Of a stretch of 64,000 nucleotides of DNA, positions 16,990 through 26,634 are shown in pieces. The DNA comes from a virus, in IMG/VR virus record IMGVR_UViG_3300047470_000115, positions 1 through 64,000 of that record; one strand, given 5' to 3'. Numbering within the stretch: position 1 is the stretch's first letter; each line of letters begins with the position of its first letter. The notes beneath the pieces were generated by a model that saw only the letters and a program-made list of their open reading frames with translations, was not told where the DNA came from and did not search any database. The position numbers and the translations under genes were made by a program.

Positions 16990-17552
16990 TGGCAAGGGCT
17001 AGCCGCACACCCTCCTCATCTGGTAGCGGTGGATCTGTTTCGGTAAGTCTCATCGGTGACTCTAAGGCCGTGGATCTTATGATCACACGGCTTGAATATC
17101 TGTTGGGGCCGCTCGGGATGAGCGCCTTCCTGGTCGGGCAGGTCACTCCCTACCTCAAGGCTCGCGCCGCAAACAGGTTTGCGAACGAGGGCGACTCGGT
17201 CTCTGGGCCATGGCCTGCACTCTCCCCTGTGACAGTGTCGATTCGAAACAGCCTGGGCTATGGCGGAGAACATCCGATCAACCGTCGATCTGGGGCACTA
17301 GAGCGTTGGGTTACCGGATCGACGCCGACACTAGTAACCAGTCCTGTCCTGTCGGTCCTCACGTACCCAGGCAACCCTCCTTCGGGACGATTGAAGGACA
17401 AGGTTGTCACTGCCCAGACGGGACAGATCGCTGGAAAGACATCTGGCACTGTTCCCCGCCCGGTGCTCGGCATGGACGCGACAGACTATGTCGCCATTCT
17501 CGGAATGCTCGCACTTAGTGTCGAGGCCGTTGGAAGGACTGGCAGGATTTGA
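16989..17552 (+). CDS. Virion morphogenesis / tail-completion protein
   Basis: 187 residues from the ATG at 16989, which overlaps the previous stop and is preceded by GGGGAGG. An LKARAANRFANEGDSVSGPW motif and a following segment of the kind SLGYGG...RRSGALERW resemble the Mu gpG-like virion morphogenesis group. It is likely a head-completion or tail-neck protein. The open frame extends 12 nt upstream, but the overlap start is better. Confidence 0.65.
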   Translation: MARASRTPSSSGSGGSVSVSLIGDSKAVDLMITRLEYLLGPLGMSAFLVGQVTPYLKARAANRFANEGDSVSGPWPALSPVTVSIRNSLGYGGEHPINRRSGALERWVTGSTPTLVTSPVLSVLTYPGNPPSGRLKDKVVTAQTGQIAGKTSGTVPRPVLGMDATDYVAILGMLALSVEAVGRTGRI

Positions 17553-18037
17553 TTAACGCCGACTCGACAGCTTTCCCCGGCAATGTCATCGAGAAGGTCC
17601 GTCCGCGAGCGCAGGCTCTGGATGCAGACCTGTTCGTTGTGGCACGTCCACTGCAGCCCACTGATCCGATTCAATCGGTGGGAATTTTCCCGGCGCAATG
17701 GGGGCCGCAAGAAGGATCGCAGGAGATGGGACGCCAGTTCCCTGGCGAGCCAACACTCCAGAGGTACGACTTCGTGATCCAGGCACTCGTCAAGCATACG
17801 GATCAGGTTGAGGGCACTGCAATCATTTCAGCATTGTCGTCGATGATCCGTCGGATGCTGTACCGGGACGCAGCCTTGACGGTAGCTTTGACAAGCCTGA
17901 GCTCGTCGGCCCTGGGCTCAATCGAGAGGACCCAGCGCTGGGGTGTTGGGAGTCAAAGGTATCTGACGAACGAAATCTCGGGCAACTGGGTGTTCGTCAG
18001 CACATCCGAGTTCTGGGTCGAGACAGAGTCCACATAG
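17549..18037 (+). CDS. Tail terminator-like protein
   Basis: 162 residues. The only start consistent with coupling is a TTG at 17549 overlapping the previous TGA (TTGA). Size, position before the tube protein and the alternation of strands and helices fit a tail-terminator/head-tail joining protein. No specific motif. Confidence 0.6.
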   Translation: MINADSTAFPGNVIEKVRPRAQALDADLFVVARPLQPTDPIQSVGIFPAQWGPQEGSQEMGRQFPGEPTLQRYDFVIQALVKHTDQVEGTAIISALSSMIRRMLYRDAALTVALTSLSSSALGSIERTQRWGVGSQRYLTNEISGNWVFVSTSEFWVETEST

Positions 18038-18046
18038 GGAGTACGC

Positions 18047-18403
18047 GTGGCGACGACGGATGAGGAACTGCAGCAACTGCAGAGTGAGATCAAAAACAAG
18101 AAGAAGTCGCTGGAGGAGAAGCAGCGCAAGGGCGCAGAGCTGCAGCGACTCATTCAGAACGACCAGACCAAGGACGCCCTCGCCAAGGAGTCCGAGAACC
18201 TGGACGCCGCGCTCGCGCAGGCCGACGCCCACCTCGGCGCCCTCGAAGAGGCGTCCGGCGTGAGTGCCGATTCCATCAAGCTCGCGGTCACCCGCAGTGC
18301 GTCGGAAACGCCTGCAACTCCAGCTGTCGCAACTGCGCCGGTTCCGGACAGCGCAACGCCGACCGAGGCTGCGACCTCGACCAGCGCCAAGCGCGGCAAG
18401 TAG
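18047..18403 (+). CDS. Coiled-coil protein upstream of tail tube
   Basis: 118 residues. Residues 5-70 have a heptad-type pattern rich in Gln, Glu, Lys and Leu (EELQQLQSEIKNKKKSLEEK), a clear coiled coil; the C-terminal 45 residues are Ala/Thr/Pro-rich and disordered. GTG start with AGGGAG upstream. It may be a minor tail component or assembly factor. Confidence 0.65.
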   Translation: MATTDEELQQLQSEIKNKKKSLEEKQRKGAELQRLIQNDQTKDALAKESENLDAALAQADAHLGALEEASGVSADSIKLAVTRSASETPATPAVATAPVPDSATPTEAATSTSAKRGK

Positions 18404-18416
18404 AGGGGGCAGTTAA

Positions 18417-19427
18417 GTGGGATTCTCTTCCCAGGGCGGCGCGGTACTCGTCAAGACGCAGGCGGTCAAGGGCACCTTCCCGGCCGACTTCGACGCGACA
18501 GCGATCGGCGTCAAGCTTCGTTCTGGAGCACTCGGCGCCAGCCGAGACCTCCTCATTCCGGACCCCGAGATCGGTGGCGGTCGAGACACTGCCGACGCAT
18601 ACCTCGGTGCGATCTCGTTCTCCGGAGACTACGAGTTCTATGCGCGCATGGAGAGCGTCGGCTCGTTCCTGGCTGCCGCCCTCGGTGTCACGAACAGTGC
18701 ACTCGTGACCGGCGTGGGAACTCACACCATCACGCCGAGCGATGCGGCGCAGTTGCCGTACATCGCAGTCCAGGAGCAGATCGGCGCCGGTCTCGATGCC
18801 TTCAACTACACGGACGCTGTCGTCAACACCTTTCACCTCGAAGCCGAGGCGAACGGGTACCTGATGGGCACGGCGGGTTTGATCGCGCGCACCCAGCTGC
18901 CGGTCGCATCGCCTGTGGCCTCGCCCGAGTTCGACAACACGCCGATGACTGTTGGCACGAACATCACGGCGACTTACAACGGCGTGACCGTACCCGCGAA
19001 GTCCTTCAGCCTCGACATCAACAACAACTTCGAAGACGACGACTTCCGCCTCGGCTCGTTCTTCCTCGGGGACCTGACTCCGAAGACTCGCGAGATCACG
19101 GCCCAGCTGTCGATCCGTCACGACTCGAAGGACATCTGGCGGCAGGCCACCTACGGGTCTTCGGCAGCCGTGGCCCCGGGCGGCATCGCGACGAAGCAGC
19201 CGCTCGTCATCACGATGACGACGTACGAGGACATCGTCGGCAGCACGCCGCTCACCAAGGCGAGCCTCCAGTTCACGATCCCCAAGGCGATCATCAGTCC
19301 GTTCGCGTACGGACCCTCGGGTGACGACATCCTGGAGAACGACATCGACCTGCGCGGACTTCGCCCCGACCCGGCGAACCCGATCCTCACGGCCGTGCTG
19401 AAGAACAGCCTGGCAACCCTCCCGTAA
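18417..19427 (+). CDS. Major tail tube protein
   Basis: 336 residues from a GTG. G/C-biased codons like the capsid gene, beta-rich sequence, and location two genes before the frameshifted chaperone and tape measure identify the tube subunit. DLGSFFLGDLTPKTREITAQ-like segments (about residue 205-230) are typical of siphophage tube proteins. No sheath gene accompanies it, which argues for a non-contractile tail. Confidence 0.82.
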   Translation: MGFSSQGGAVLVKTQAVKGTFPADFDATAIGVKLRSGALGASRDLLIPDPEIGGGRDTADAYLGAISFSGDYEFYARMESVGSFLAAALGVTNSALVTGVGTHTITPSDAAQLPYIAVQEQIGAGLDAFNYTDAVVNTFHLEAEANGYLMGTAGLIARTQLPVASPVASPEFDNTPMTVGTNITATYNGVTVPAKSFSLDINNNFEDDDFRLGSFFLGDLTPKTREITAQLSIRHDSKDIWRQATYGSSAAVAPGGIATKQPLVITMTTYEDIVGSTPLTKASLQFTIPKAIISPFAYGPSGDDILENDIDLRGLRPDPANPILTAVLKNSLATLP

Positions 19428-19474
19428 CCCAGATCAATTCGAGATAGCTAGACCTAGAAAGGGTCATCAGTCTC

Positions 19475-20035
19475 ATGGAATCCACCATGGAAGTGAAGCA
19501 CTTGAGCGAGAGCGCGGACGCTGCGATGTCGGCTGCTGGAGTCGACGTCGCGGTCTCACAGGAGGTCGACTACTTCGACTTCGAGGAGCTTGGTGAGTTC
19601 CTCATGCCGGACGGCCGCCAGAAGATCTTCCTGAAGGCGCTGAACGAGGGCGCCAAGCGGAAGTTCCAGAAGGAGACCAGCCGGGACCTTCGCGTGCAGC
19701 GATCGAGCGGTGACGCGCTCGTGAAGATGGACCCGGGCCAGGAGCGTTACACGCTCTGCATGGAGTCCATCACCGGCTGGACGCTGCGTCGGCGGAACCC
19801 GAAGAACCGCGAGGTTTGGGAGAACGCACCGTTCGACCCCTCCAACGTCAAGCGGTTCTTGGAGGCGACGAACCCGGCCCTCATCGAGGATCTGGAGAAG
19901 GAGATCCGCAAGCTCAACCCCTGGCTGCTCGACGAGTTGTCGGTCAAGGAGATCGACAAGGAGATCGAGAACCTCCAGGAGCTTCGCGCGAAGGCGGTGG
20001 AACGGGAAGCGGCAAAAGCCGATTCCGCGAGCTAG
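19475..20035 (+). CDS. Tail assembly chaperone, unshifted product
   Basis: 186 residues, acidic N-terminus and a helical, charged C-terminus. It occupies the invariant position between tube and tape measure. The stop at 20033 lies 16 nt after the slip site, so most ribosomes make this short form, analogous to lambda gpG. ATG with GAAAGGG about 12 nt upstream; a second ATG 12 nt later is possible. Confidence 0.82.
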   Translation: MESTMEVKHLSESADAAMSAAGVDVAVSQEVDYFDFEELGEFLMPDGRQKIFLKALNEGAKRKFQKETSRDLRVQRSSGDALVKMDPGQERYTLCMESITGWTLRRRNPKNREVWENAPFDPSNVKRFLEATNPALIEDLEKEIRKLNPWLLDELSVKEIDKEIENLQELRAKAVEREAAKADSAS

Positions 20036-20274
20036 TCTTCAACTGGGCCTTCGATAAGAAACTCGAATGGATTCCAGAAAGTCTCCGACTGTACGTCTTC
20101 TGTAAATCGATCAAGTTCACGCACCTCCCGGTCGCCGGTGGCCTGTACGATCAGCACCCGGACTTGATTGAACAGTGGGAAGTCATCATGGAGGCCGAAG
20201 CTACTCGCCAGAGGCGCGACGAGGAAAAACGCGAGGCGGAATCTCGCCGAAATCAAAGGCGTCGCGCTAGATAG
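19475..20274 (+). CDS. Tail assembly chaperone, -1 frameshift product
   Basis: A second open frame, -1 relative to the first, continues to 20274 with no ribosome site or plausible own start. Slipping at the Lys codon 20015-20017 would join 181 residues of the first protein to 85 from the second (starting SRFRELVFNWAF and ending in a basic RRNQRRRAR). The longer form (266 residues) corresponds to lambda gpGT, which bridges tube protein and tape measure. Confidence 0.8.
20012..20019 (+). promoter_or_regulatory. Probable -1 ribosomal slip site
   Basis: GCAAAAGC: in the zero frame the codons are GCA AAA GCC; because the base before AAA is A, the Lys tRNA can move back one base and re-pair perfectly, giving AAA AGC. 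It is not a classical XXXYYYZ heptamer, so the exact codon is inferred, but the two reading frames overlap only around here. Confidence 0.65.
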
Positions 20275-20310
20275 CCCCCGGTGCTTTACGGTGCCGGGGG
20301 TTGTCCTTTA
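20275..20310 (+). terminator. Hairpin between chaperone and tape measure genes
   Basis: Arms 20275-20284 and 20291-20300, about 10 bp with two G-U pairs and five C-G pairs at the base, then TTGTCCTTTA. It immediately follows the stop of the frameshift product. It probably reduces transcription into the tape measure gene. Confidence 0.6.
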
Positions 20311-20333
20311 TCTTCAACAGTAGTCGGGTACGT

Positions 20334-20369
20334 GAGACCCTTTTGGACACTATAAGTCCTAGGGGTCTC
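20334..20369 (+). promoter_or_regulatory. Hairpin covering the tape measure ribosome site
   Basis: GAGACCC (20334-20340) pairs with GGGTCTC (20363-20369), with an inner GGAC/GTCC stem (20345-20348 and 20356-20359). The 3' arm contains the AGGGG ribosome site of the TTG start at 20371, so translation of the tape measure may be held low. Confidence 0.5.
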
Positions 20370-20370
20370 G

Positions 20371-23300
20371 TTGAGCGCAGCAGTGATGAACATCCAGGTC
20401 CGAGTTATCAACGGCAATGCCCGCTCGGTTCTTCGGTCTCTGCGCTCCGACATCGACAACGTGAACCGTGCACTTGGGGACACGAATAAGCGGTCTGCAC
20501 TTTCAGGTCGAGGCATGACCTCCCTGGGTAACCAGATCCAATGGACTGGACGACAGATCCAGACCAACTTCACCTTGCCACTCATCGCTGCAGGTGCTGC
20601 TGCAGTCCATTGGCAACTCCAAAACGAACAGGCGATGACAAGAGTCGCCAAGGTTTACGGGGACGCCTCTCTCTCTGCAGCCACAATGAAGAACGAGCTC
20701 CATGCACTGAGTGGTGCATTCGAGGAACTGTCGAACCACTTCGGCGTGCAGCAGTCCGAGGTCATCGGCATCGCGGGTGACTGGGCTGCAGCCGGTGCAT
20801 CAGGCCTTGCCCTCGCCAAGAGTGTCAAGCTCACCCTTGAGACCATGGTCCTCGGCGAGATGGACGCAGCCGAAGCGACGCAGGCACTCATCGCGATCCA
20901 GGCACAGTACGGATTCAGCACTACTCGCCTCGCTGAAACGATCGGCTACCTGAACGCCGTCGAGAACCAGACCGGTATCTCGATGAAGGGCCTCATTCAG
21001 GGCTTCGCGCGTTCTGCTGGTGTAGCACGTCAGGCAGGTGTCGACGTCCGGCACCTGGCCGCCATGCTCGCAGCCATCAGCCCCGCTGCAGGTGGTGCGG
21101 CTGAAGCCGGTAACGCACTCAAGACTATCTTCTCTCGACTTGCATCTCCAACTCGCGAAACAAGTCAGGTGCTGAACCTCATGGGTATCAGCATGAAGGA
21201 CTTGGAGTGGAAGTCGTCGACGGCCACCGAGCAGCTTCAGATCATGTCGAAGAAGTTCAAAGAGCTGTCGGACAAGCAGAAGGAAGTCGTCTCGACGGTT
21301 GTCGCGTCGCGTTGGCAGATCAACAAGTTCTCCATCCTCATGCGTGAGTTGTCATCGGAGAACGGCTACTACCAGAAGGCGCTTGATGCGACAGCGAGTC
21401 GTCAGCACGTCTTCAACCTGTACCAGAAGGAGCTCAACACTGTACTGAGCTCTAATCCGCGTCGGCTGCAGATCATCTGGACGATGATGCAGAACGCTGC
21501 GACCGACATCATCCAGCCGATGATCCCACTTCTCCTGTATGTGGCGAACTCGGTTCGCATGGTGGTCCAAGCATTCTCGAGCTTGGACCCGGCACTCCAG
21601 AAGCTTATCCTGTTCGGACTGGTAGCCCTCGCGTTTGTTGGGCCGTTCGTCAGGTACGTCGGATCGTTGCTGACGCTGATTGGCGCACTCGTCACGATCG
21701 TCAGTGCCATGGCTGCGCCATTTATAGCTGGCTTCGCGGCCATCGGAACTGGCGCAGCAGCATTCGCTAAGGGTATTGGTTTCGTCTGGACCACCATCAT
21801 GGTGAACCTGAGAGCCATTACTTATATCGGGATGGCCTGGATTCAAGGTGTCTGGGCTGCTGGCATGTTTGGACTGCGCCCCATCCTGTCGCTGGTCGGA
21901 ATGATCATCGCGAGCAGGTGGGCAACGCTGATGGCAGCGCTCCCCCGTACCATGGCGGCAGCCCAGATCCTCATGAGGACGATCTGGATCAATGGTCTGC
22001 TCGCCCTGGCCGCAGCACAGATCGTGGTAGGTGCCCTACTGACCCGCGCTTGGCTGGCGACCATGAGGGCGCAGGCTGTGATCACCTCGGTTGCGGGTAC
22101 CGCAATCAGGGCAGCCTATACAGGTTTGATGCTGAGTATCGCGGCTATCTCGTCCGTGGTGTACCCGCTCGTTGTGCGCATGTGGACTGCGATGATGACA
22201 GGCGTCTTCATCGTGGTGAACGCTTGGAGCAGGTTCACTACGATGATCTACCGCGCCTTTGCGATGGGCCTTACGCCCATCAGCGTGGCGGCTGGCGCGC
22301 TCCTCACTGCAGCCTGGACCGCAATTACCACTGCTGTACAGTACGTGCTCCTCGCTGGCACGATTGCGTACACAGCTATTTGGCGCCTGTTCGCCTTCGG
22401 CCTCGCGCCCATCACCGCAGCTGCAGGCAGGCTACTCACTGCAGCGTGGGTCGCGACAATGCGCGCCCAGATGATCGTGATGGCGGCAGCTCAGAGAGCG
22501 TGGGCTCTTGCGTGGTCCGGCATGGTCGCGATTGCTGCAGCTGGCTCCAGAGCCATCGCCCTCGTAACCACCATGGCCACGGGCGCGATCACCCTCCTGG
22601 CGGCGTTCCCCGGACGCGTGGCAGCCCTCTTCCGTGGCGGTTGGGCCCTATTGCTAATAGTGGCGAGAGCCGGACTTGCCGGTCTCGCGTCGCTCATTAC
22701 CGGCGCGGTTGGTGCGATCAGTTGGCCCGTCGTAGCAGTGATTGCTGCCGTCGTTCTGTTGATCGCAGGGTTCTGGGATCAGATCCAGGCCATCTGGAAC
22801 AACATAGTCAACTACTTCAGCAACAGTGGGAACTCGCTAGTTACGGCAGTCAGGAACACCTTTGGCAGCCTGGGCAGCATGATGTCCAGGGTGTTCAACA
22901 AGCTGCCCGAGAGTGTGAAGAACGCAATGCTGGCGGTGGTCAGCCTGGTCGCCGCAGCCGCACGCAAGGTGTACGAACTCTTCAGCTACATCAACCCGTT
23001 CGCGCATCACTCGCCCTCGCTCGTCGAGAATGTCACGAACGGTATGGCGATAGTTCGCAAGCAGTTCGCGACACTCTCCGAGGTTGAGGGTTACGTCAAG
23101 TCTGCCTACGCAACGATCAGTGCATTCGGGCGCGCGACGGCAGGCCTCGCCTCGAAGAACCAGGCAGCCGACTTCGCGGAGAAGCGCGCCTCGATCGTCA
23201 AGCAGTCCCCGAGTGCCGGGCCTGCGTTTGACTCGATGGTGGCACAGATCAATAAGCTGACGCCTGTACTTAACCAGCTGAAGTCTGCAGTAGCAGCACA

Positions 23301-26300
23301 GCAGGCTGTCGTTGATCAGTGGTCCAAGGCTCTTGACGATGCCAACGCCAAGCTGGACGTTCAGCAGGATAAGCTAGAGAAGCTGAAGAAGGTTGCTGAC
23401 GACCTACAGAACCAGCTCGATGCTGCGAAGTCGACTCTCGACACCTGGGCGGACACTCCCATCCAGGGTCAGCAGGCAATGTCTGATGCGATCTTCGATA
23501 ACACGATGGCGCAGAAGAAGCTCCAACTTCAGATGATGGAGATGGAGAAGATCACCGGCCCGCTTGATGACATCAAGAGTAAGATGTCTGCGATCAACGG
23601 CCAGATGGATCAGCTGCAGGGCATGCGTACAAGCCTTCAGCAGGGTGGCGCTGGATCTGACATCCTCAAGTTCTATGACGACCAGCTCGCTGGCCTGCAG
23701 GGTCAGAGTGATGGACTTGGAGAGCAGGCGAAGGCGCTCCAGGATATGCAGGATCAGCTCGACGAGTTGGCGCGCAAGGGCCAGGAGCTTGACCTGCAAA
23801 ACAGCATCCAGTTCGATCCGCTGATTCGGCAGATCGAGCAGGCGTCGAAGGATATGAAGGAGATGCCCTTCGACACCATCATGGCTGGGATTAAGGGCAG
23901 CAAGGCTGAAGTCGACAGCCTGACTGATGCGTACAACAAGGCTAACGCCGAGGTCGAGAAGCAGCAGAAGGTCGTTGACGCAGCCACGGCGGCGCGTGAC
24001 GCGATCCAGAAGCGTTACGATGAAGAGAACAAGAAGCTTCAGACCCTCAAGGACTCGTACGACAAGATCAACCAGGCCATCCAGGACATCACCAACAGCC
24101 TGAATGACATGGCATCGGCAGCTGATGCTGCTACCCGTCGGGCTACCGATAAGAAGGCAAAGAAGAAGGGTGGCGACAGCCTCAGCCCTGGTGCGCAAAA
24201 CTTTATCGATGCAGCCGGTGGCAACTTCCCCGACCCGGGCATGGATGCCGCGATTGGCCGAGAAGGCGGTATAGGGGATCAGTCGTCGGCCATTGACGAC
24301 TTCACGAAGGATCTTGCTAAGCAGACGTCCGGTATGTTTGCTGGACTCAATCCCCTTGGCCCGCTCAAGAAGTGGTGGGACAAGGCGTGGAGCTGGCTCA
24401 AGAAGTACATCGGCCCGCTGTTCTCCGGACTGGGAGACTTCATCGGCTCCGCCTTCGAGGGTATGGGAGACCCCTTCGGTGGCGCGATGAGCGGATGGAT
24501 GGACAGCATCAAGGGTTTCGTTGACACTTCGGTAAAGGTGTTCGGCGAGATCGTTAGCGGCGTGTCCACATTCGTCGGACAAGTCTGGGGATTCATCCAA
24601 GGGTTCTGGGACTTTGCGCAGCCTATCTTTGAGCACCTATGGGACGGCATTGTCGATGGACTCAAGAAGATGTGGGACAAGATTGGTCCACAGCTTGCAG
24701 CGTTCGGCGACCTCGTCAAGCCCGTCGGTGACGCGATCAGTAACCTGTGGACACTGATCGGACCTATCATTGGACTGATCTTCGCTGATCTTGCTGCAGG
24801 CGTAATGCTCGTGGTGGACATCATCGCGCACACCATCGGTCCAGTACTCGAGACCATTGGTGCCATCATCGGTGGAGTCATCCGCATCATTCGAGGAGTC
24901 ATCGAGTTCCTCGTCGGAGTCTTTACCCTCGACTGGGATATGGCCTGGAAGGGCATCACTGATATCTTCGGTGGCGTCTGGGACATCATTGCAGGCATCG
25001 TTACAGGCGCCTGGAATATCGTGGTCGGTATCCTCGTAGGTGCACTTGACTGGGTTGGCCATGTCTTCGCGTTCATCTGGAACAAGGTCAAGGGGCCGTT
25101 CAAGGATGCATGGGACTGGATCACAAAGAAGCTGACAGGCTGGAAGGATAGCTTCGTCGGCACTATGCGAGACCTGTCGAACTGGCTCGGCACGAAACTC
25201 GCCAACGCATGGAAGCCCGTAAGTGACTGGTGGAGCTCGACTTGGGGCACCATCAAGAAGAATGCGATCGGCGCCAAGGACGCGATCATTAAGCCCTTCG
25301 TCGATATGTATAACTGGATCTCCAGCAAGCTCACTGGTGTCATGGGGACCATGTCGGCGAAGTGGAAAGAAAAGTGGACAGACCTTAAGAAGTGGTTCAA
25401 CGACGCGAAGAAGTGGATCAGCGATCCGCTGAAGGACGGCATCAACTTCGCGATCTCGGCGATCAACCTGCTCATCAGTGGACTGAACAAGGTAGCCGAC
25501 CTACTGCCAGGTCTGGACTGGCACATCAGCCCCATCCCGAAGCTGGCAGCCGGTGGTGGCATTCCGACTAAGCATGTCGGCGGAGGCTTCAAGACGACTG
25601 GTCCGAGGGCCATCGTCGGCGAGGGTAACCAGCGATACCCAGAGTATGTCATCCCGACTGATCCGATGTATCGAGGTCGAGCGTTCAACCTGCTCGGCGG
25701 TCTTACGTCTGACCTTGGAATCGCGCAGAGTTCGATCGGAGGCGTCCCGGCCTACAAGGGCGGTGGCATCCTCGGCTCGATCGGTGACGCGATCGGAAGT
25801 GCAGGAAACTTCTTCAAGGGCCTGGGCGACGACCTACTGAGTCACATCAGCGACGGTGTGGCAAGTTACATTGTCGATCCATTCTTCAAGATGGCTGACC
25901 CCTGGGTAAGCAAGATTAATTGGAAGTTCGTCAAGGGTATGTGGAATGCCGGAAAGGCGAAGATCAAGGACTGGCTGTCGTTCACTGATGACGCCGCGAA
26001 GGAGAAGTACGAGGAGGGTGGCGCCGCTGGAATCCCTGCTGGAAAGCTGAAGACCTGGATCACCAAGGCCCTCGGCATCATCAAGGAATCCCTGAGTCTC
26101 TCCAAGGGCGTCTACAACATCGCCATGCATGAGTCTGGCGGTAACCCTCGGGCTATCAACCTCACGGACAGCAATGCCAAGGCGGGTCACCCGTCCAAGG
26201 GCGTTATGCAGACTATCGACGGCACGTTCAACGCGTACTCGATCAAGGGCCACAAGGATATCTGGAACCCGGTCGACAACATCATCGCGGGTACCAGGTA

Positions 26301-26634
26301 TGCAATCTCTAGGTACGGACGCAAGTGGCTCCAGAAGGGTGGCAACCGAGACAAGAACGGAAATTACATTGGTTACGAGATGGGTGGCATTTTGGGGTCC
26401 ATCCCGAGCCTCGCGCAGGGTGCTTACATCCGGCGCAAGGCGGGCGGTACGATCGTCCGGGTTGGAGAGGGTCAGCACGACGAAGCTGTTCTGCCACTGC
26501 CTAGGGGTGCACAGGATCTCAAGGGTGGGACGACGAACAACTTCTACGGCGACCTGTCCTTCCCGAACATCAAGTCTGGCGACGACGCCCAGGCGTTCCT
26601 CGATAACCTTGAGACCCTAACGGCAGGTAAGTGA
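20371..26634 (+). CDS. Tape measure protein with lytic transglycosylase domain
   Basis: 2087 residues. TTG start with AGGGG upstream; an in-frame ATG at 20386 is the alternative. Order: helical N-terminus, about 330 residues of hydrophobic segments (residues about 410-800) containing repeated LLTAAW modules, long coiled coils (about 960-1270), a second Trp-rich helical region, then an SLT-type transglycosylase near 1900-1990 (HESGGNP, GHPSKGVMQTIDGTF, NPVDNIIAG). It sets tail length; at roughly 0.15 nm per residue this predicts a tail near 310 nm. The enzyme would cut peptidoglycan during DNA entry. Confidence 0.92.
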   Translation: MSAAVMNIQVRVINGNARSVLRSLRSDIDNVNRALGDTNKRSALSGRGMTSLGNQIQWTGRQIQTNFTLPLIAAGAAAVHWQLQNEQAMTRVAKVYGDASLSAATMKNELHALSGAFEELSNHFGVQQSEVIGIAGDWAAAGASGLALAKSVKLTLETMVLGEMDAAEATQALIAIQAQYGFSTTRLAETIGYLNAVENQTGISMKGLIQGFARSAGVARQAGVDVRHLAAMLAAISPAAGGAAEAGNALKTIFSRLASPTRETSQVLNLMGISMKDLEWKSSTATEQLQIMSKKFKELSDKQKEVVSTVVASRWQINKFSILMRELSSENGYYQKALDATASRQHVFNLYQKELNTVLSSNPRRLQIIWTMMQNAATDIIQPMIPLLLYVANSVRMVVQAFSSLDPALQKLILFGLVALAFVGPFVRYVGSLLTLIGALVTIVSAMAAPFIAGFAAIGTGAAAFAKGIGFVWTTIMVNLRAITYIGMAWIQGVWAAGMFGLRPILSLVGMIIASRWATLMAALPRTMAAAQILMRTIWINGLLALAAAQIVVGALLTRAWLATMRAQAVITSVAGTAIRAAYTGLMLSIAAISSVVYPLVVRMWTAMMTGVFIVVNAWSRFTTMIYRAFAMGLTPISVAAGALLTAAWTAITTAVQYVLLAGTIAYTAIWRLFAFGLAPITAAAGRLLTAAWVATMRAQMIVMAAAQRAWALAWSGMVAIAAAGSRAIALVTTMATGAITLLAAFPGRVAALFRGGWALLLIVARAGLAGLASLITGAVGAISWPVVAVIAAVVLLIAGFWDQIQAIWNNIVNYFSNSGNSLVTAVRNTFGSLGSMMSRVFNKLPESVKNAMLAVVSLVAAAARKVYELFSYINPFAHHSPSLVENVTNGMAIVRKQFATLSEVEGYVKSAYATISAFGRATAGLASKNQAADFAEKRASIVKQSPSAGPAFDSMVAQINKLTPVLNQLKSAVAAQQAVVDQWSKALDDANAKLDVQQDKLEKLKKVADDLQNQLDAAKSTLDTWADTPIQGQQAMSDAIFDNTMAQKKLQLQMMEMEKITGPLDDIKSKMSAINGQMDQLQGMRTSLQQGGAGSDILKFYDDQLAGLQGQSDGLGEQAKALQDMQDQLDELARKGQELDLQNSIQFDPLIRQIEQASKDMKEMPFDTIMAGIKGSKAEVDSLTDAYNKANAEVEKQQKVVDAATAARDAIQKRYDEENKKLQTLKDSYDKINQAIQDITNSLNDMASAADAATRRATDKKAKKKGGDSLSPGAQNFIDAAGGNFPDPGMDAAIGREGGIGDQSSAIDDFTKDLAKQTSGMFAGLNPLGPLKKWWDKAWSWLKKYIGPLFSGLGDFIGSAFEGMGDPFGGAMSGWMDSIKGFVDTSVKVFGEIVSGVSTFVGQVWGFIQGFWDFAQPIFEHLWDGIVDGLKKMWDKIGPQLAAFGDLVKPVGDAISNLWTLIGPIIGLIFADLAAGVMLVVDIIAHTIGPVLETIGAIIGGVIRIIRGVIEFLVGVFTLDWDMAWKGITDIFGGVWDIIAGIVTGAWNIVVGILVGALDWVGHVFAFIWNKVKGPFKDAWDWITKKLTGWKDSFVGTMRDLSNWLGTKLANAWKPVSDWWSSTWGTIKKNAIGAKDAIIKPFVDMYNWISSKLTGVMGTMSAKWKEKWTDLKKWFNDAKKWISDPLKDGINFAISAINLLISGLNKVADLLPGLDWHISPIPKLAAGGGIPTKHVGGGFKTTGPRAIVGEGNQRYPEYVIPTDPMYRGRAFNLLGGLTSDLGIAQSSIGGVPAYKGGGILGSIGDAIGSAGNFFKGLGDDLLSHISDGVASYIVDPFFKMADPWVSKINWKFVKGMWNAGKAKIKDWLSFTDDAAKEKYEEGGAAGIPAGKLKTWITKALGIIKESLSLSKGVYNIAMHESGGNPRAINLTDSNAKAGHPSKGVMQTIDGTFNAYSIKGHKDIWNPVDNIIAGTRYAISRYGRKWLQKGGNRDKNGNYIGYEMGGILGSIPSLAQGAYIRRKAGGTIVRVGEGQHDEAVLPLPRGAQDLKGGTTNNFYGDLSFPNIKSGDDAQAFLDNLETLTAGK

